From assembly GCA_003344405.1 (NCBI GenBank), contig NOWV01000015.1, forward strand, positions 124,001-188,000: a stretch of DNA of 64,000 nt. Direction: 5' to 3'. This stretch comes from Trichoplax sp. H2. Lineage: Eukaryota > Placozoa > Uniplacotomia > Trichoplacea. Positions within the stretch are counted from its first letter, which is position 1. Each line of letters starts with the position of its first letter. The position numbers were made by a program, and so were the translations under genes. Shown piece after piece: positions 11,999 to 24,576 of this stretch. The notes beneath the pieces are model-generated. The model did no database searches. It was not told the origin of the DNA and saw nothing but the letters and a program-made list of their open reading frames with translations.

Positions 11999-14900
11999 AT
12001 GGACAAAACTGCTTATCCTCCATTTACTCTCGGTAAAAGTAGATTTGATCAGGTAAGAACTGGAAATGATAGAATAAACTTATCGCTATTGCTAATAAAT
12101 TACGACTCCCAAACGATTCATCATAGTAGAGTACACGCCATATACTGTACATTTCTACTGCAGCATCTACAGTACTTGCAGTATCAGTGGATGTCTAATA
12201 AACGGATTTCTATTAAAAAGTTGAACGCTAGAGTCATATTGTGCCGTTATTTAGCACTAGTAGAACATTTTGGGCATGTGAGACCGTTTCTACTTTGATT
12301 TCTACAACTTTTCGATCGAGTTCACTTTTAATTTACGGCTTAATCAAGGACAGATTACGTCGTTAAATTTGTAAACTATAGATGCCTTATTTTTCCAACT
12401 GATATTAGAGCATTTACAGAGGACGATTAAAATTTGAACTTATTCCACACTTAGCTTTTAAAGCAATGTATAAAATGACTGACTTCATTGGCTCTATTAG
12501 TCGACATTTTTAGGTAGACTGCGCCATTTCTTAGATGTAACCGATCCAAGAACATTATTCGTGAGTGAGGTAAGATAAGATTGAAAATGAACTAAAATCA
12601 GTCTTTTAGGTATATATATAATTAATAAAAATCAATGTGTTATAATAGATTCATAGTGTAAACGACTGCATCTACTACATTATTTGGATTCGATTTTTGC
12701 TTCGATTTATGCTTCTATAATTTAAGATATAATTATCAACGTACTGGATATGAGTACGATAATTTAAACGAAGCAAAGTATTTAGCTGATGTATATAGAA
12801 TGCTAATAATTTTACTTTTATGCCTTCACACACTCAACCTCATGATGCAGAAGCAACTTCAGGACTCTATTAAACTATTAAATGAATACAAGATAGGCAA
12901 GCTTCCTGATGGGGTTACAAATGAGCAAGTAGGATAACAACTTATTATTAACATAATAATAATCTAGAGAGATTCCTCACATTTATCGTTGACTTTGTCG
13001 ATAAATCTACTTAATTGCCAACGATATTTGGTTTGACATTAATCAATATCATTTTTAATGAATTATTAGCTATGGAAGGCTCAAAAAATTAAACAGGTAC
13101 TCAAGGTTTTTAGATAATTATCAAATTTATGGAAGTAAATATCTAGTGTATTCTATGATTATGATGTTGCTAAAAGTTATAAGATGTAGTAGGATGATAG
13201 ATGGCATCTAACATCTTTACATCGCAGCCTTGACCTTTACTATTTATAATTCCTTGCTTTACAGGCTATAATTCACCCAGATACCAATGAAAAAATATTC
13301 ATGCCATTTAGAATGTCGGGTAAATTATTATTATTACTTATTGAAATAATAGACTATTTATGCTATATAGGAAAAAATAGATAATTAATATTATGGTCAT
13401 ATCATCGGCGATAATGAACAAAACTGCTTTCTTGATTTGCTCTTCTGCGCAGGATTTGTCCCATTTGGTACTCCGATTGTAAGACTTCAAATTAATTCTA
13501 CTGCTTTTAATCTTATTGATAAAGTGTCTGTATACATTTATTACTCTTGATGTAATCTTTCTTTAAATATAAAACATTACTCCTAATTGATACTGCTGCT
13601 GCATTAGGTAGTCGGATTATTACTTCCAAATCCCAGTATGAAATCAATCATTTTTTGGCAGGTTGGTATAAATAATTGCTTTTGCTTTCATTTGAACACT
13701 CAGTGTATATAAAAATTGACAATTTATGATTTGCTTTGTTTCATTCTGTAGTGGTTAAATCAAAGTCATAATGCTTGCGTTAATTATGCAAATCGTAACG
13801 CTAGTAAAGTAAGTGATATCACATATTTTTGCGTAGTGGAATCAACGCTGTATCAGTCTAGCTGCTAACAAATGTTCTAATTCGTATGTTGATTGCTAGC
13901 CAACTCCAACAAGTGAATTTGTTGCCGGTTATTTTGCAGCAATTACGAGTGCGATAACCATAGCGGTAAGTGGAGTTAGTGATTATTTAAAGGATTTATT
14001 AATCGGCTAGTATCTTATTTTGCTATTGGATCGTAAGATAGATGCTATACGTCTAATACATTTTATTGCTATCTAACTTTTACACTCAAAAAAATGCGCT
14101 TATATCTTCCTTTCATTATCATCTTTACAATTACAGCTTGGTTTAACGGCAGTAATTAAAAGAGCTGATCGTTTTAGTCCTGCTACTCGCAATGCTATCC
14201 AGCGTTTTGTGCCATTCCCAGCTGTGGGTAATGTTGATATTTATACACTTATAAACAGACTTGAAGTGATATGATCTACCAGTGGAGATTAATTCGAAAA
14301 AACCTTTAAACCCTTCAACTACAGTAATGCAGGGTGCGTATATCGTTTCTGATCGACTATCTCTTAATTTGACTATAGCATCTGCTAGCGTTTGCAATGT
14401 TCTATTCATGAGAAGAAATGAATTATCTCGTGGAATTGAAGTAGTAGATAAAGATGGCAATACAGTTGGAACTTCCAAAATTGCTGCTAAAAAGGTTTCT
14501 TGTAAATTTGTTGCGCTTATCAAACGAACCATTAATAGAATGATCCTTTAAATATCCTAATTAGGCTTTAGTTGAAATGGCCTGCACACGTGCGTTCTTG
14601 CCTGCTCCTATTTTATTACTACCTACAATTGCAATGCAACTTATGGAGAAGTAATAACGCATTCTAGTCCTCGTATTTTCGTTGCATTAGTTTGATCCTA
14701 GTATACGTTGATTTTCAAGACTGTTGATATTAATAAGTTTGCAACGGTTTATCATAACAGAACTAGATTTTTAAAGGCCAATCCACGTTTTCATTTGCCC
14801 CTGAATGCAATCTTTTGCACCATATCGTTTGGACTAGCTTTACCGCTAGCCATTAGCCTATTTCCTCAAATGTCTTCGGTAAGGATAGCATTTCCGACAT

Positions 14901-15063
14901 GTATTTCAATAGGTCCTTAAATATTTAGTAGATAATCACTAGAATGCATTTTAAGTGGTGTGATACATTGTACTATGAATAGATTGAAACTAAAAAACTT
15001 GAAGAGAACGTTCGAAATCAGGTAAAAGGAGAAAAGTTTTTATATTACAACAAAGGATTGTAA
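11999..15063 (+). CDS. SFXN5: sideroflexin-5
   Basis: Complete 14-exon gene, 325 residues, the normal length for sideroflexins. Exons: 11999-12052, 12501-12569, 12851-12928, 13070-13096, 13265-13319, 13453-13478, 13618-13671, 13752-13808, 13900-13965, 14137-14227, 14379-14494, 14565-14650, 14761-14878, 14983-15063. Sideroflexins are multi-pass mitochondrial inner-membrane carriers; SFXN1-3 move serine, while SFXN5 has been linked to citrate. Visible family marks, in order: FDQSTFLGR and DPRTLF near the N-terminus, the HPDTNEK motif, [28 protein letters not shown], the LFPQMS segment and the terminal [24 protein letters not shown] and GVTNEQLW mark it as the SFXN5 branch rather than SFXN1-3. 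The ATG choice gives the expected short N-terminal tail before the first conserved block. The gene converges with NSE4, about 300 bases apart stop to stop. Confidence 0.96.
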
Positions 15064-15171
15064 ATTTCTGAGCAGATGATAGGCAAGAAAAAACGATATT
15101 GCGCCCGATACATATCGCATGTGAAGCACTTTAATTCAGCTTTACATCAATATACAGGAACACAGCAAAGG

Positions 15172-15192
15172 AATAAAATAACTCTTTTTATT
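15172..15192. terminator. facing poly(A) signals of SFXN5 and NSE4
   Basis: AATAAA on the plus strand at 15172-15177 lies 109 bases after the SFXN5 stop. TTTATT at 15187-15192 reads AATAAA on the minus strand, 179 bases past the NSE4 stop. Cleavage downstream of each signal would make the two 3' UTRs overlap by a few tens of bases. This is a motif reading only. Confidence 0.5.
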
Positions 15193-15370
15193 AATCGTTT
15201 TAATTGGTAAAAATATAGTTACATTGACTTACTAATCGTATTAAGAATAAAACTGAATAGATTACGGCCACTTTAATCATGAAATATTTGGGCTAATTGA
15301 TCAGAATAAGTAGGTGGTAACGTACAGAAACAAAAAAATCATTATTTTACAATGCAAGAAAACAGTAGCG

Positions 15371-18300
15371 TTATTCTCTAGGTGTGATTAAACAACGATC
15401 GATCTTGAACGATGAAATCAACTCCTATAAGTAAATACAGAAAATCGATTAAAGTCAGGAACGTAGAGTCTGTTGAGAGCAAAATTAAAACTGGTGCAAT
15501 GACTAACCTGCCAAGTGTTGTGATCAAGCGAAATTACAGTTTGTTTCTTGTTACAATTTTCACTTTCGCTCCTATCTACTGTTTGCAACGGAACTAAGAT
15601 TAACAACAATTTAACGTTAATTATTAGTGATGACCATTGAATAATAGATTGTGTTTAATAAGCCTTAAAAGAAGGCAAAATTTGTAAGTTGCCGAAATAC
15701 CAATCTTAGGAACATTGTTTTCTACAGTTATCTTGACCTTTCCATCCTAGGGTTTAAAGTAATAGATTTAACGTATTAATCATGCTAGTAAAAACTCTTT
15801 TATCGTTTTTTATTTACTTAATGATGATCCGTAATAACTATTCAAGTTACTGGCTAAATCAGATTTAATGTAACAATGTAGTTGAAGAAGAAAATTGCCA
15901 GCTTACTCTGATTAAAAATGAAATGTGAAATAAATTTTCAACAGTCCGTCCGAAGGATGTCGGATCAATAGCAAAGTTGAAGAAATTGATCGGTTGCAGT
16001 TTATTGCCTGATGGTTGAAATCAAAGTGTAATGAATAAGGATTGATTCTAAAGTACTATTTGATATTCACAGGAACATGAACTATAGCATATCATATCTA
16101 CGGCATCAAGGTAGCAAAATTATACTAGAAAGTTGTTATAATGATACATTAATGAAGTATTTTCACCCTGGTGACAAAGATGATATAGTATGTTGTATAT
16201 TCTATGAACTTCTAGAGTAGTAGATTCTTTCTCAGTTGCATTTGGATCAACCTAATCAATTTAAGTGAACCACAAATAATAATGTCGATAAATTTCAAGC
16301 CAAAAAATTGTATTGACGCTGAAAAAATTGTCAAGTTGTGAGCTATATATTTAAGTTTACAGCCATTACATCAATTATTGTGTGTAATACTGTAATAATA
16401 TTTTAAAAAGTATCGGAAACTGCACGTAGTAAATAATGTATTCTAAATAAACAAATACAGATTAGGATATATTTTGCGAAATAGTGCTAACATTTGCAGA
16501 TTATCCATATTTTTACAGTATCATTAATAGATTGAGCCAGGTCAATGCAGTAATCTAGCATGTTTGGTATGATTTAAAATTGCAATACCTCCTTCGGTCG
16601 CACTACTGCATTCGGAATAACGGCTTCTTTACGTGATGAACGATTGCTTTGCTTTTTAACCCGAGGCTGTATTTTGGCAGGACCATACCTTTTATTATAA
16701 AGAAGATATCGAGTACTGTAAATTTACATATTACCACGTGAAATACGGTAATCTTTTAGCATAGCACAAAAGTAAATTGCAATATATTTAATTCTGTACG
16801 TTGACTTATGGCCTGCCACAGTAACAAATGCATAAAATGACTTGTTATTACACCTACATTTCTTCAACTACTGTACATACAGTAACTAGCATTTCGACCT
16901 ACATCGTATTGACAGCGGGTACACTTCGAAAACATCGAAGACATCTTCTACCAAGTTTCGCCCAATCTAAGGGCATTTCCTGACTGTCACTGACACTATG
17001 GTTAAAGTTATGAGAGGACAAGTAGGTTTTCTAAATGAAACAGATCATGAGCCAGTTTTAATATGGAGGATCATAGAACTGAAACCCTCTGTTTTAGTGC
17101 CATAGTAACAGAAAATCATCTAGAGTAAACTTGCTTCGTTTGAAAGCGAAACGGCATTTAATAACGATAATATAAATTTAGATTCGCTCAAATTCATTTA
17201 ATAGTAACACAGTGATAAGCTGCATGTAATTCATACACTATCTGCAATTACGAGTATCCTCCGATACATCGCCCATCATTAAATTACAAATTTGACTATT
17301 TTTATTGGAACGGAAACAAAGGCTAGAGTACAATGATTCAAGCATTCCTGATCGATCTAGACCTTACCAGGGCGTTAATGAAGGCATCAGTATCGAATAT
17401 GTTGCCTTCATTACTGACATTCTGGGCTTGTTTCCTGGCTATTTTGCTAGCGGCAACTAATAGCTGAGAATCCAGCACTGCCTCTCGCGTCCGATTCACT
17501 AATATTGAAATAACAATCAGAATTTAATTTAAACTACTATGGTCACAGATATTGATACTACTTTGTAAATTTAAAATTTGTATATTTTTATATTGAAGGT
17601 ACTGTACTTTTCATCAACATCAGTATCAACAAAATTGCATCTGCTTTTACATTCCGAGGTAACAAATGGTTGTTTAGGCATTAATAGCTTGACTAGAATA
17701 GCTATAGGGTAAGCTTACCTCCACGGATTAAATTGGCAGCTTTTTCTAATGTCTCCTTAATACCAGACGAACCTGGCTGGGCATACTGTTCCATATTTTC
17801 TATGTAGAATATACGCGTATAATACAATATTATGAGTCCATTTCTGCATTAATATCATTTCGCATATTATAGAAAATGGGCCATTTACAGTAGGTCACTG
17901 TCGCAAATGTCATTTTATGCAGCTTCCATTCATGCTGCACTTAATTAATTTACAAAATAGAGTACGAGAGGGAGTACACTATCCAAGATTTTAACTATCA
18001 AACTGTACAATCTAAAGTAGAGAGTGTTTTCTGACGTTGATCATTATCGAGACAACGAGAACGGATGGATTAGAGTCCAAGGGCGACCTATTCGGTAGTC
18101 GCTGGTCTACAGTCCTATACCGGATGTATCAGCAAGTCGTTTTTCATATTATATTGTCAACAGAATTACTATAGACCTTTGACGATATCACGAAATTAAA
18201 TACTATCGCAGTTTACAGGTGAAAGGAACACAGGACTTTGTAGAATCTCTTTCACCGAGGGCGGCTACACTATTTAATTTAAATTAATAAAGTTCGAACA

Positions 18301-18649
18301 GTTCAATTGACAGCAAGTAGTGCTTACTCAACTGCCAAATAGCAAGTAATATTGGACTAAGCTTTAGTCACTGCAGCTACAAGGATGCAATATCATGACT
18401 GCTTTTGCAAGTGGTTCAGTAAGTGATTGATCCTTGATCAATTCATGAAGAAAAGGCAAACACTCTTCTCTTGCCATGGATTGCCTCGACGAGCTCATCC
18501 TATCCCTGGCAACAACATTGGCAAAAGTGCAGTCCAATCATATTCTACTTACGTTCAACATGTTCGATCATACTACGATATTCCTGTCTTAACCGTCGAT
18601 ATTGTTCATCTTCGATGGAATCGTTTTGCTTTACACTCGATTCACTCAT
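15371..18649 (-). CDS. NSE4: SMC5/6 complex kleisin subunit NSE4
   Basis: Complete 10-exon gene, 296 residues. Exons in transcript order: 18649-18553, 17799-17719, 17498-17368, 17030-16903, 16688-16589, 16251-16167, 16007-15907, 15746-15701, 15575-15508, 15424-15371. All phases agree. NSE4 is the kleisin that bridges the Smc6 neck and the Smc5 head in the DNA-repair complex SMC5/6, in the nucleus. Family marks: an N-terminal helical segment with [11 protein letters not shown] (about residues 18-28), [22 protein letters not shown], the LDWAKLG segment, ESTTLEV, and the C-terminal winged-helix block with [17 protein letters not shown] followed by SFLIRDGKV. The last exons give ISLDHNTWQ and a terminal ITPRE. 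Length is at the short end for the family. The first coding exon lies inside a duplicated segment and has a second identical copy at 19262-19358 beyond an assembly gap. The neighbours suggest no co-function. Confidence 0.92.
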
Positions 18650-19087
18650 GGTCCTTGCAATGAGGCCTTTAAGACGCCACTACCAGTCGATGGGAATGTT
18701 CACGATGCACCTTTGCTATTTCTCACACCTCCCTTCGTATTAGCGGGTGGTTTACTTTTGCCTGCGTACCACTCAGCAACTCTCTCTACCTTTCACTCTT
18801 GCAACTCACTGCAACTCTTCAGCATCAAAGACTAAACAACTACCTTTGGATTGTGGACAGTCACCCTTAGCTGCAGTAAAAGCAAAATTGGAGATACTCT
18901 TTCCGTTTCCTAAGCTGTAGTAAAAGCAAAATTGGAGATACTCTTTCGGTTCTCAGCAATAATATTGGATTTGCTGGGTATAATCAGCATGCAGGAAAAG
19001 AGGGAAAAAGTCTCAGGTCCAGCAGTCGACTGACTACCTTGTAGCTTCTCCAGTCTATGGCCTAGTCCCGTACCGATGTTAGGGACA

Positions 19088-19107
19088 NNNNNNNNNNNNN
19101 NNNNNNN
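19088..19107. other. assembly gap (20 N)
   Basis: Exactly twenty undetermined bases, typical of a contig join of unknown or nominal size. It sits precisely at the junction between two direct copies of the same segment, which makes the local order and copy number unreliable. Confidence 0.99.
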
Positions 19108-19261
19108 CTGCTTTTGCAAGTGGTTCAGTAAGTGATTGATCAAGGATCAATTCATGTAGAAAAGGCAAACACTCTTCTCTTGCCATGGATTGCCTCGACG
19201 AGCTCATCCTATCCCTGGCAACAACATTGGTAAAAGTGCAGTCCAATCATATTCTACTTAC

Positions 19262-19358
19262 GTTCAACATGTTCGATCATACTACGATATTCCTGTCTTA
19301 ACCGTCGATATTGTTCATCTTCGATGGAATCGTTTTGCTTTACACTCGATTCACTCAT
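19262..19358 (-). pseudogene. second copy of NSE4 exon 1
   Basis: The 97-base first coding exon of NSE4, with its ATG and its GTAAGT 5' splice site, occurs here again without a change relative to 18553-18649. Only the nearer copy needs to be spliced to make the protein. If the duplication is real this is an alternative first exon. If it is an assembly artefact, it is simply the other allele. No separate second NSE4 body is present in the window. Confidence 0.8.
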
Positions 19359-19752
19359 GGTCCTTGCAATGAGGCCTTTAAGACGCCACTACCAGTCGAT
19401 GGAAATGTTCACGATGCACCTTTGCTATTTCTCACACCTTCCTTCGTATTAGCGGGTGGTTTACTTTTGCCTGCTTACCACTCAGCAACTCTCTCTACCT
19501 TTCACTCTTGCAACTCACTGCAACTCTTCAGCATCAAAGACTAAACAACTACCTTTGGATTGTGGACAGTCACCCTTAGCTGCAATAAAAGGAAAATTGG
19601 AGATACTCTTTCGGTTCTCAGCAATAATATTGGATTTGCTGGGTATAATCAGCATGCAGGAAAAGAGGGAAAAAGTCTCAGGTCCAGCAGTCGACTGACT
19701 ACCTTGTAGCTTCTCCAGTCTATGGCCTAGTCCCGTACCGATGTTAGGGACA

Positions 19753-20884
19753 GCAAATTTCGCCACTTACAGTATAACGTACTGTAGAATATAGTACAAT
19801 GTACAGTGGTTTACAGTACCATACAATACTGTGGACTGTGGAGCAGTCTTGGACGGACAGACATTGTTTGCTTCATCTCGTCAAAATAATGTGCCAAACG
19901 CCTGGTTATGACACTACTTTAGTATGGTGACGATCGTAATATTACATTGCATCTTATTCGTTGTTACTAAGTTCTGCTGAAGTTCTGCTAAGAAACAGTT
20001 ACATAACATGGTAGATGTTATTGAGATGAGCACTAGAAATTGAGAAAACAAACACTTAACCCTTTTTCAATATTGACAGCCCATAAAGTTATTTGTGACA
20101 GCCTAATTTGGTAAAGAAAAGTCCGTCTGTCCGAGGGAGTGATCTGTCTGTCCAATGTCCAGGTCTTCATCTAGTAGTCCAGTCCAGAACGGTAGTCACT
20201 GCATACCTAGCTATGGGGGAAAACAGCCTCTTTCACTACGGTCTCTCACTGAAACTGTGGAGGTAAAACAAACAATGTTTCATACAAACATGGAATTCTG
20301 GAGAGAAGTTCTTCTTCTAGTAGTCCATAGTATAGAACTGAAACTGTAGAGGTCTTCAACACCCCTAATCTTAAATCGTGATTTTAGTAGTCCCATATGG
20401 CCTCAATGATATTCTTGTTATTGAGTTTATTTAGGGCCAGCACACACACACTAGTACAGTACAGTACTGTACACTGTACTGTACTGCACACTGTACACTG
20501 TGCACTGTGCAGTGCCGTACGATGAAACTGGGCATCCATCTGACTGTCTGATGAAGAGTGCTAGTCGAGTTGCCAGGCAACAGCAACAGCAAGGCCGGCT
20601 TTAGCAACGACGCTGTTTTCGTGTACTAAATCGTCTAATTGCTAAGTCAAATCGTGGATCAATACTCGAAATGGAGCCTGTGTTTAGAACTACACACACA
20701 GACTGATGGAAGCATAAACAAGGATACCATACCAGCGTTCTAGACTGTCATTTCAATTTCAAAAGCAAAAAATTGGCCTTGCCAGGAACAGTGCTGATCT
20801 TACCTATTAATATACGATCTTTAAGGAGTAAAGAGGCGAAGAAGATTTTCCGATATATTCCACGAGATTCCAAGAAATACAACG
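19753..20884. other. intergenic, with TACTGTAC palindromes
   Basis: No gene recognised. A dense run of overlapping palindromes built from GTACAGTAC, TACTGTAC and GTGCAC lies at about 20450-20521, next to a short ACACAC tract. Two related segments around 20165-20260 and 20320-20352 share CTAGTAGTCCA and CTGAAACTGT. These resemble the repeats in intron 1 of the TACC gene. Confidence 0.5.
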
Positions 20885-21916
20885 ATGGCATTTTTTAACG
20901 TAACACGACTCGGTGTTCAGGATCCAGTTAAAGCTTCGTTAAGAGACGAGAAGGAAACCCAAGATATCTATGATACTAAAAAGAAAACCCTCAAGGTCGA
21001 TGTTAGTACAGAAAGAAAAACGGCCATAAAATTGGATTCCTCCGAAATTTATAAAGATAAAAGAAGGCGTCATGAAAGATCTCTTCTCGGTAATAAAGAA
21101 ATTTGTGTAATCCTACTCATAGATTGAATAGTAACAGCGCTGTAATAAATGTAGCTTCTTTAGTACTATAGTCTATCGGTCATCGGTCACTAGAAACGAA
21201 TAAAATAATAACAGAATTGAAGTAAAACATTATTAAAATGGAAATACAATTAAACATTGTGGATTACTTATTTCCATTAAATAAATAATGTTGCGTTCTA
21301 TTTTTTAAATAATTGTAAAATATTGCGTCAATACTGTCGATACTGCTATGTCCACTTGCTAGTAAACCCTCTCAGTTGGCAATACAGTCACAAATACAAA
21401 CTTGAGCGGTCAAGCACTGCTTTATTGCGCTAATCAAATAGGTTCACAACTCTTAGCGATTCCCATGTTAGAGTACAAACAAGTAATTACAAGTCTATTC
21501 GTAAATTCATTATACATAGGACCGAAAGAAGTTTATCAAACCCCAATGACGACATCGCAGGAATATGGATGGCATGATAATAATGAAAAGGAACCTTGGA
21601 TGCAATCGAAGCGCCACGTTCACGTAAACAGTGAAATGACAAAGTAAGCAATTTATATCATCAGATTTCAAACTTTCCCAAATACATTAGCAAGACGTAC
21701 ATTGAACTCTTTGTTGGGTTAAAATATTTTTTTGATGCTGTCAGTTATACTTTCTCATTAAGTTTAGATTTATGCTTATGCACTTTACTATTATCTTTTA
21801 CAAAACCAAATTAAGAGTCATTAATTGGACATTTTCTTAATATACACAATGTTGATTCTCATTTTAGGTTTGTAAAATCAATGGCTCTAACAAACAGAGA
21901 CTTTTCCTTATACTAA
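20885..21916 (+). CDS. small three-exon gene, probable cilia/axoneme-associated protein
   Basis: Exons 20885-21089, 21520-21643 and 21868-21916 join in consistent phase to 125 residues. The start MAFFNVTRLG is the first ATG in the frame. The middle is Lys/Arg/Glu-rich. The second half carries conserved-looking blocks: GPKEVYQ, MTTSQEYGW, then NSEMTK and a terminal MALTNRDFSLY. This arrangement (T-S-Q-x-x-GW, a basic/His-rich stretch, S-x-M-T-[KR]-[FY], LTNR-x-F-S-L at the C-terminus) reminds me of small axonemal or microtubule-inner proteins, either FAM183/CFAP144-like or TEX49-like. I cannot decide which without a search. Reading through the second 5' splice site would stop two codons later and lose the conserved tail, which favours the spliced form. 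No signal peptide or membrane segment. Confidence 0.7.
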
Positions 21917-24576
21917 AATGACTAGCAATATCTATCAAATTCAGTAATGTTTTAAACTATTGGATAATCCACATGCCACATACTATTTTCTCCTGCAATA
22001 ACTGGGAGAGAATCGCAATGGCGATGTATTTATCAGTAATGATAATGTAAAAAATTTTGATCGAATCATGAATTATTCAGCAAGTTTTAATTTGTAGTCT
22101 GTAATAGCGAATGTCATTTGTCGACACTATTAATTAGTGATAGATAGCGTACTTTTGCATCGTACAATGTTGTAGTCCTTCTATGAAGAGTAAAATTATT
22201 AGGCTTGTGCAATGGGTAAATTAGATACATTTAACTTAATACGATCATGTGATTGTGTCACATTGGATCACCTTTTATAATGGATAAGTTTTACCATCAT
22301 AAATGCATACTCTAATGAGAATAATATTTCAATTAATTGTATACTATGTGGATATATCGATATTGTTGATTTGAGTAAATGCGAAATTTACTGATTGTTC
22401 TGTTCCACAATTCTTTCCGAGAATAAATTAAGTCTAAATAGTATCACCTGAAATAGACTTAAAAATGATATAATAAAGCGTAATGCATTACTTTGTGTTA
22501 TTAAAATACAGCAATTTTGCAAATTGAGCTCTATTAATATTAATCTTCTTCCATCTTTCCTCCTTCACTATTATATTCACGAAGGTAACGATGTCAAGGC
22601 CTGCTAACTAGTTCATTCCGCTATTAACCGCAACAAATTACTTTAAACTACTGCAACTGATTTAGAAAGTGTTTGTTTTTAAGTTATGGTCTATGATAAA
22701 ACGCAATCCAAGATAACTAACTGACATCATCCGTAGTAAAGTAATAATAATAATGCGGTAATGCAATGATAACTTCTTTCAATAATTACTCTATAAATTT
22801 GTCACATAAATAATTTTAAATCCATATAATACCGGTACGCACACATGCCATTGTATGGCATTAAATGTTAGTTAGATACTATCAGATATCATCTTTCACA
22901 TGCTCGTAAATTATTACAATGTAATATCATTCTTTATCGATCACTTTACAGGTATTAAAATTTCGTCATCGTAATAAATCGTGGTTAAATAGTGTAATTA
23001 TCACTTAAACGAAAGCTGTAACTAAACTCTATTATTACTGTATACAATTCTGAAGCGTTTAAAGTACTAATCCAGTACTATGAAGGCTTTAAGTTGGTTT
23101 ACTATACATCTAAGCGTATAATAACAGCTCTTTTACTATATTAAGGGATTACCAGATTATGCCCATTGACAGTGGTAGCTTAATAACTATCAAGGGTGAT
23201 AACTGAGAATAATTATTCTCTATTCTCTGCTAGTGCGTACCGTATCAAATCTAAGTCAATCTATGGTTGATGATATTAGTCATACTATAAATTAAATATG
23301 GTGAATTTTAATAAAAGCTTGATTCTACTTTTATGCAAGACTTCTATTTTGAACAATATAACAATATCGTGTTCGGTAAATTGCCAATACGAAGTCAAAA
23401 GTCATTGATAGTACCATCACTCAGTTCTGGTTGAAAATTGTGCGCGGACTCATGACATTACTCTTCATGCTAATATGAGCAAATCCATAAGCTGACCAAG
23501 TTGTTTGGTAATGTCTTTTCATTTGAAGATAAGCTGATTTAGTTTCCAATTCTATGATAACTTGTAATCGTGGCCGAAAGTACTTAAAATTTGTGTTGAT
23601 ACGTGGCCATTATCGCCGATATTGATCAAGATCTAGTCAAATCTGTAGAAAGTAATGAAAATTTTTGGATTATGAGCATAAAATCGAGGAAATACCAGAA
23701 TTTTATAGGATCGCCCAATAGAAACCGACATACCTACTGATGAAATCCGTTCAAGCTTATGGGTATCTGAATACGTATGATGAAAATGATGAAATCTTAT
23801 GAATAAAGCTGCATGTCTGTTTGCCGATAGACAAGCTTTATTTATAAGGTTAACGGATTTCGAAATATTATTTATTCTGAATCTGTACCAGACGCCATTT
23901 TACTTGAAAACTTACCAATACGGAATTTTTTTAACTTTGAATGGCCTACGTGGCGCTGTTCATAGGAATGAGTAAATACAAAGGGTATGAGCCATGGTAA
24001 TCGTTGCAATCATACATTGACATGTGTACAGTTGCGATGATTGTGCAATCTGTAACTTCACACTCGAGATACTTGATTGCCCATAAGCTTTAATTTTGTT
24101 TGAATACACTTAATGCAGCTATGTATTGATTGTAGAGTAGCAAATGCAAAAACAGACTCTGCAGTTAAAATTGTTTTGGAAACTACGAGTAACTTAACTT
24201 TGAATGAGGGAACCTTTATATTTCCGGATTTAGATTAATATCATAGTAGGAGATGTCACTTGATTAAAAAATATAATATAAGCGATATAGCTACTATTTC
24301 ATCAGGCATATTTCAGGTTGCGGAATGTCTTTTAATATTCCTGCATTACGATCTTCTCGTATACGTGTATCAACATAGTACTTACCAGTTAGCATATTGT
24401 ACAAATATTAAACCTTGGTAACGAACATTTTATTACTTTTTAATTGTTATCACATGTACGGAAAGTATGCATTGATAACAAAATCGAATTTTTATGTAAG
24501 TTTTCTATAAAACAGAAAGTTGCATTTGCTTGTAATTTTTCAGAGTTTGCAATCGATAGAATTGATTAATGACATT
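21917..24576. other. intergenic, nothing recognised
   Basis: About 2.7 kb of AT-rich sequence with dense stops in all frames. Apart from a likely LYAR poly(A) signal at the right edge I see no gene, RNA or repeat that I can defend. Confidence 0.5.
24429..24434 (-). terminator. likely LYAR poly(A) signal
   Basis: TTTATT on the plus strand reads AATAAA on the minus strand, 143 bases beyond the LYAR stop codon. Motif evidence only. Confidence 0.4.

Larger units (their letters stand above)
18399..19752. repeat. ~0.65-0.69 kb direct duplication across an N gap
   Basis: 18399-19087 (689 bases) and 19108-19752 (645 bases) are nearly identical direct copies separated only by 20 Ns. The 44-base length difference equals one extra unit of a short internal tandem repeat in the first copy (AGCTGCAGTAAAAGC at 18869 and a near copy at 18913). 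A few substitutions distinguish the copies, such as GATCCTTGATC against GATCAAGGATC. Both copies hold NSE4 exon 1 and its upstream region. Two haplotypes placed side by side by the assembler explains this best; a true tandem duplication is the alternative. Confidence 0.9.

Noticed and set aside
15418-15609. Minus-strand 63-codon frame as a separate gene
   Set aside because: Part of it is NSE4 exon 9 read through its 5' splice site; the spliced reading gives the conserved NSE4 C-terminus.
18361-18498. Minus-strand 45-codon ORF starting MSSSRQSM inside NSE4 intron 1
   Set aside because: It looks protein-like, but its phase cannot be spliced between NSE4 exons 1 and 2, it is broken in the second copy by the gap, and no other partner exon was found.
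19515-19766. Minus-strand open frame upstream of NSE4, about 83 codons
   Set aside because: No ATG at its start, no family features, and it lies in the duplicated 5' flank of NSE4; more likely UTR or promoter.
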